Shown one piece after another: positions 59,931 to 64,000 of a stretch of 64,000 nt of DNA (position 1 is its first letter; every line of letters begins with the position of its first letter). This DNA is from Ruminococcus flavefaciens (GTDB lineage Bacteria; Bacillota; Clostridia; Oscillospirales; Ruminococcaceae): contig CACYSQ010000002.1 of assembly GCA_902777125.1 (NCBI GenBank), positions 62,001-126,000 of the forward strand, written 5' to 3'. The notes under the pieces are model-generated. The model was not told the origin of the DNA, did no database searches, and was given only the letters and a program-made list of their open reading frames with translations. A program made the position numbers and the translations under genes.

Positions 59931-60085
59931 AGTAATTCTCCATTCTGCACATGGCGTTATATTATTCACTTACAGCAGAACTATCCGCCGTAACATAATT
60001 CCATACAATATATATTTTACTACTTTGCAAAAAAATTGTCAAGTCCAAATCTCACATTTTTACAATTTTCAGCAAAAAAACACGT

Positions 60086-63000
60086 TCACTGTATCAGACC
60101 TATCCTTGAAGCCCCGAAAAGTCCGGATAATTCGGCGTATGAAGCCTCGCTGACCTCTAAAGTCAGCCGTTCGCGGGGCATTACGGTCTTCCTGATATCG
60201 GTGAGGTAATAGCATATATTGGTATTTCCGGGATATTTGCCGCATATCCGGACAAGTTCCGGGTTTGAGGAAGCCTCTGCGGACGCTGCCTTTATGCAGA
60301 GCTTCATGGCAGCAGTCATTCTGCCGAAGTCCTCCTCCGCTGTAACGGCGCCGCAGACAACGGAAACGCTGTCGTCCTTGACCGAGAGCTTTCCCGAAAC
60401 GCAGACTATTTTTTCAGCCGTGAGCTTTGCCGCTGTTATGGCATATAAATCCGGGAAAACGACCGCTTCGGTCTCACCGGTATCGTCTGCAAGCGTCAGG
60501 AAGCACATTTTGTCGCCTTTTTTGGTGATGTGCTGCTTGACGTCCTGTATCGTGCAGAGCAGCTTCACCTGTTCGCCGTCCCTGACGCTTTCGCAGTCGG
60601 ATACGGAGGCTATGCTCCGCGAATGAAGCAGTCCCGCGATATAGGAGAACTCCTCGAGCGGACTACCGGTGATATACATACCGGCAGCCTCCTTTTCCAT
60701 GGAAAGGAGCCTCCTGCGGTCGAACTCCGGACGCGGCGCAAGCTTTATCCTGATATCGGCACTGTCCTGACCGCCGAGAAGATTGAGCTGTCCCTCGATA
60801 ACACCGCGGCTGTCGGAATCCGTCAGCTCCGCGATACGGTCGAAATTCTCATACATCTGCCTGCGGTTATAGCCGAGACCGTCAAACGCTCCTGCTTTCA
60901 CCAGATTTTCGATAGCCTTACGGTTCGCAGCCCTGCCGATGCGTTCGCAGAAATCCTGCAAGCCGGTAAAACGTCCCTTCATGCTTCGCTCTGCTATGAT
61001 GCGGTCGGCAAGACCTGCGCCGATATTCTTTATCGCAAGCAGTCCGAAGTACATTTTCCCTCCGGAATAGCGGAAGTCCTTCATGCTCATGTTCACATCT
61101 GGACGGTATATCTCTATCCCGGCACTTCTGCACGAATTCATGTACTCCGCAAGCTTTCCGGTCATGCCCATGACGCTCGACATAAGGGCAGCCATGTACT
61201 CTCCCCTGTAGTGGCATTTCAGGTAAGCCGTCTGATAGGCAAGATAGGCGTATGCAGCCGCGTGTGACTTATTGAAGGCGTAGGAAGCAAAGCTCACCAT
61301 TTCGTCGAATATGCTGTCGGCAGAATCCCTGTCAACGCCGTTCCTGACAGCTCCGGCAACGAAGGCTTCCCTCTCTTTCAGCATAACATCGTGCTTTTTC
61401 TTAGCCATTGCCCTGCGGACGATATCAGCGTGACCGTAGGTATAGCCTGCGAGCCTGCGGCATATCTCCATTACCTGCTCCTGATAGACCATGCAGCCGT
61501 AGGTGTCGCCCAGTATCTCTTTGAGGACGGGGTGCTTGTACACCACTTTTTCCGGAGCTCTCTTGTTCTCGATATATACCGGTATCGACTTCATAGGTCC
61601 GGGACGGTAAAGTGATATCACGACGATGAGGTCTTCAAGACGTTCCGGACGCAGCTCGGTTATCCTCTGCGTCATACCGGCGCTTTCAAGCTGGAATACG
61701 CCCTCCGTGTCCCCTGCTGACAGCATTTCGTATACAGCCTTATCATCAAGGGGGATATCGTTCTCGTTGAAGTCCGGTACTCTTCGCCTTATCGAAGCCA
61801 CGGCGTCACGGATAACCGTGAGGTTCCTCAAACCGAGGAAGTCCATTTTCAGCAGTCCGAGGGCTTCGAGAACGGTCATGGTGTACTGCGTTACGACAGT
61901 ACCGTCGTTCTTCTGTATCGGGACGAGGTCACTCAGCGGAACGGCTGAGATGACAACTCCGGCAGCGTGTGTTGAGGCGTGACGCGGCATACCCTCGAGC
62001 TGTCTTGCAAGGTCTATAAGCTTGCGGACTGCGGCATCGGACTTGTAAAGCGCGGATATCTCCTCCGAAGACGAAACCGCCTCGTCAAGAGTGCTCTTGA
62101 AGTCTATCTGTTTTGCAATGCGGTCGCATATCTGGTAGGATACGCCGAGAACTCTGCCGACATCGCGTACAGCAGCGCGGGCTTTCAGCGTATCGAACGC
62201 GATTATCTCTGAAACGTACTCGGCGCCGTATTTCTGCACAACATAGTCCTTTACGCGCTGTCTTCCCTCAATGCAGAAGTCGATATCGAAGTCCGGCATA
62301 CTCACGCGCTCAGGATTGAGAAAGCGTTCAAAGAGAAGGTCGAATTTCATCGGGTCAATACCGGTTATGCCGATACAGTAAGCGCAGAGGCTTCCCGCTC
62401 CCGAGCCTCTGCCGGGACCTACCGGGATATCCTGTGACCTTGCAAAGCGTATGAAGTCCCATACGATGAGGTAGTAGTCCGTGTAGCCCATTTTTGTTAT
62501 CACGGAAAGCTCATATTCAAGCCGCTGCTTCACCTTTTCGGAGGGCTCGCTGCCGTACTTTTCGTACATACCCTTGCGGCAAAGGCTGCGGAGGTATTCA
62601 GCGTTGTCCGAGACTCCCTCGACCGTGAACTTCGGGAGCTTGATATTCCCGAATTCAAATTCAACATTGCAGCGTTCTGCTATCTCAGCGGTATTGGTGA
62701 CAGCTTCCGGGTGGGCAGTGAACAGTGATGCCATCTCATCAGCGGACTTGACATAGAACTCGTTCGTTCCGAAGCTGAGAGGATTGGGCTCACTGAGCGT
62801 TTTTCCGGTCTGTATGCAAATAAGGACGTTCTGCATAGCGGCGTCCTCTTTTTTTATATAGTGACAGTCGTTCGTGGCGGCAAGCGGTATGCCTGTTTCC
62901 TCGGAAAGCCTGTAAAGCATGGGGAGGATCTTCAGCTCCTCCTTCAAGCCGTGGTTCTGTACCTCGATGAAGTATCTTCCCCTGCCGAAAATGTCAAGGT

Positions 63001-63490
63001 GTTCGAGAGCGGCTTTCTTTGCCGAGAGATAATCCCCCTCCGAGAGCCTTCTTGCGACCTCTCCGGCAATGCAGGCGGAAAGGCATATCAGTCCGCCGCT
63101 GTACTTTTTCAGCAGTTCGCGGTCAACTCTCGGCTTGTTGTAGAAGCCGTCAACAGCCGCTATCGAAACGAGCTTGACGAGATTACGGTAGCCCTCATTG
63201 TTCTCGCAAAGGAGTATGAGGTGGTAAGGCGAAGCGTCTATTTTAGGCGTTTTGTCGAGGTGTCCACGCGGTGCTACATACACCTCGCAGCCGATTATCG
63301 GCTTGATACCGTTAGCCTTAGCCTCCCGCCAGAACTCAACGGCTCCGTACATATTGCCGTGATCGGTTATCGCAGCGGCAGTCTGTCCGAGCTCCTTCAC
63401 GCGGCTTATGAGCTCCCTGATACGGCAGGCGCCGTCGAGGAGGCTGTACTCCGTGTGAACATGAAGATTAACGTACCGGTCAGCTCTCAT
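60086..63490 (-). CDS. dnaE: DNA polymerase III alpha subunit DnaE
   Basis: 1134 residues. PHP domain (NLHVHTEYSLLDGA), polymerase active site Asp residues in MPDFDIDF, finger and tandem HhH region, and a C-terminal OB fold (VKLLCTIQDVKQH). In clostridia this is the DnaE-type replicase. The start at 63490 follows GGAGG; it overlaps whiA by 11 bases. Confidence 0.95.
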   Translation of the reverse strand: MRADRYVNLHVHTEYSLLDGACRIRELISRVKELGQTAAAITDHGNMYGAVEFWREAKANGIKPIIGCEVYVAPRGHLDKTPKIDASPYHLILLCENNEGYRNLVKLVSIAAVDGFYNKPRVDRELLKKYSGGLICLSACIAGEVARRLSEGDYLSAKKAALEHLDIFGRGRYFIEVQNHGLKEELKILPMLYRLSEETGIPLAATNDCHYIKKEDAAMQNVLICIQTGKTLSEPNPLSFGTNEFYVKSADEMASLFTAHPEAVTNTAEIAERCNVEFEFGNIKLPKFTVEGVSDNAEYLRSLCRKGMYEKYGSEPSEKVKQRLEYELSVITKMGYTDYYLIVWDFIRFARSQDIPVGPGRGSGAGSLCAYCIGITGIDPMKFDLLFERFLNPERVSMPDFDIDFCIEGRQRVKDYVVQKYGAEYVSEIIAFDTLKARAAVRDVGRVLGVSYQICDRIAKQIDFKSTLDEAVSSSEEISALYKSDAAVRKLIDLARQLEGMPRHASTHAAGVVISAVPLSDLVPIQKNDGTVVTQYTMTVLEALGLLKMDFLGLRNLTVIRDAVASIRRRVPDFNENDIPLDDKAVYEMLSAGDTEGVFQLESAGMTQRITELRPERLEDLIVVISLYRPGPMKSIPVYIENKRAPEKVVYKHPVLKEILGDTYGCMVYQEQVMEICRRLAGYTYGHADIVRRAMAKKKHDVMLKEREAFVAGAVRNGVDRDSADSIFDEMVSFASYAFNKSHAAAYAYLAYQTAYLKCHYRGEYMAALMSSVMGMTGKLAEYMNSCRSAGIEIYRPDVNMSMKDFRYSGGKMYFGLLAIKNIGAGLADRIIAERSMKGRFTGLQDFCERIGRAANRKAIENLVKAGAFDGLGYNRRQMYENFDRIAELTDSDSRGVIEGQLNLLGGQDSADIRIKLAPRPEFDRRRLLSMEKEAAGMYITGSPLEEFSYIAGLLHSRSIASVSDCESVRDGEQVKLLCTIQDVKQHITKKGDKMCFLTLADDTGETEAVVFPDLYAITAAKLTAEKIVCVSGKLSVKDDSVSVVCGAVTAEEDFGRMTAAMKLCIKAASAEASSNPELVRICGKYPGNTNICYYLTDIRKTVMPRERLTLEVSEASYAELSGLFGASRIGLIQ

Positions 63491-64000
63491 CGGCTTTGCC
63501 TCCGTTCCGTATATCGGCAGCCAGCTTTGCAAGTTTCTGGAAGCGGTGGTTCACTCCAGATCTGCTTATCGGCTCGCTGAGGCTCTCGCCTATTTCCTGC
63601 AAGCTCATATCCGTATTTTCAAGTCTCAGCTCAGCGACCTCCCGGAGTTCTGCCGGAAGCGCTGCCAGTCCTGTAGTGCGGCTTATCAGCTTGATATCCT
63701 CTATCTGACGCATTGCTGCGTTCACGACCTTGTCTATGTTCGCGGCATCGCAGTTTGCGATACGATTCGCCTTATTGCGGACGTCCTTGTATATCTTCAC
63801 GTTCATCAGCTCGAGCGTACACTGCTGTGCGCCGATAAATGTAAGCGTGTCCTCGATATGCTCGCTGCCCTTGATATAGACGATGTACTGTCCGCGGCGG
63901 ATAACCGTTCTCGCGGTCGCACCGATATCCCCGAGGAGCAGGCGAAGTTCCTCCGCAAGCCCTTTGTCCGGCACTGAAAATTCAAGGTGATACTCCTTCT
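63480..64000 (-). CDS. whiA: WhiA C-terminal part, truncated by window edge
   Basis: The frame is open to the window edge (…EYHLEFSVPDKGLAEEL), so the N-terminal LAGLIDADG-like domain is outside. Visible: the C-terminal helix-turn-helix SLQEIGESLSEPISRSGVNHRFQ, which is the WhiA family signature. WhiA regulates cell division and, in actinomycetes, sporulation. Confidence 0.93.
   Translation of the reverse strand, partial: KEYHLEFSVPDKGLAEELRLLLGDIGATARTVIRRGQYIVYIKGSEHIEDTLTFIGAQQCTLELMNVKIYKDVRNKANRIANCDAANIDKVVNAAMRQIEDIKLISRTTGLAALPAELREVAELRLENTDMSLQEIGESLSEPISRSGVNHRFQKLAKLAADIRNGGKADES

Noticed and set aside
1-64000. tRNA or rRNA genes
   Set aside because: No cloverleaf with a CCA-adjacent acceptor stem and T-loop, and no rRNA-like segment, was recognised by eye; a dedicated search could still find one.

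Overview
The window looks like a chromosomal segment of a Ruminococcus-type Clostridium (Oscillospiraceae), of moderate G+C. The evidence is the gene content: gltBD with an ANTAR regulator, the spoIIA operon (spoIIAA, spoIIAB, sigF), yqfCD, a YlbJ-like protein, a BofC-like protein and whiA. There is also a secreted transglutaminase-like protein ending in a type I dockerin, which is typical of cellulosome- or amylosome-building ruminococci. Promoters are mostly TTGACA-N17-TATAAT, often with TGG just before the -10. No species is claimed.

Layout. 1-12.2 kb: the end of tyrS, then a nitrogen/glutamine operon (gltB, gltD, a divergent glutamine synthetase homologue, an ANTAR regulator, purF, asnB). 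Two hexaloop hairpins, before gltB and before asnB, look like ANTAR RNA targets. 12.2-19.8 kb: interspersed repeats, a lipoprotein, a cation/proton antiporter, a second asnB, an HD protein, a pyrB fused to a PyrI-type zinc domain, then a Xer-like recombinase with a Nudix gene.

19.84-28.51 kb: an integrated element of about 8.6 kb bounded by a perfect 73-bp direct repeat. One end carries a dif-like dyad next to the Xer gene. It combines a filamentous-phage (inovirus) morphogenesis module (ssDNA-binding-like protein, 57-aa coat, large surface protein, small membrane proteins, Zot-type ATPase) with a CRESS-DNA-type Rep (HUH nuclease plus SF3 helicase). A 14-bp stem-loop exposes the circovirus nonanucleotide TAGTATTAC. 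The rep frame has an in-frame TAA just before its arginine-finger segment, so this copy may be replication-defective. The right part holds two ribbon-helix-helix regulators, a SprT-like metalloprotein, a 35-bp inverted repeat and a small RNA unit. A near-identical host copy of that small RNA lies just outside the right attachment site. This element is the main novelty.

28.8-39.7 kb: bioY, a VOC protein, a frameshifted TfoX-like gene, a deaminase, a PhoB/PhoR-type two-component system, yqfC-yqfD, a YlbJ-like protein, a membrane protein with repeated VSAPVLDD motifs, the dockerin protein and purA. 39.8-64 kb: lepA, two small membrane proteins, hemW, the spoIIA operon, a flavin reductase, a BofC-like protein, a class A PBP, an RlmL-type methyltransferase, rmuC, comF, an amidohydrolase, an M18 aminopeptidase, coaE, a Sua5-type protein, prfA, a DUF951 protein, an S1-domain protein, pfkA, dnaE and the end of whiA.
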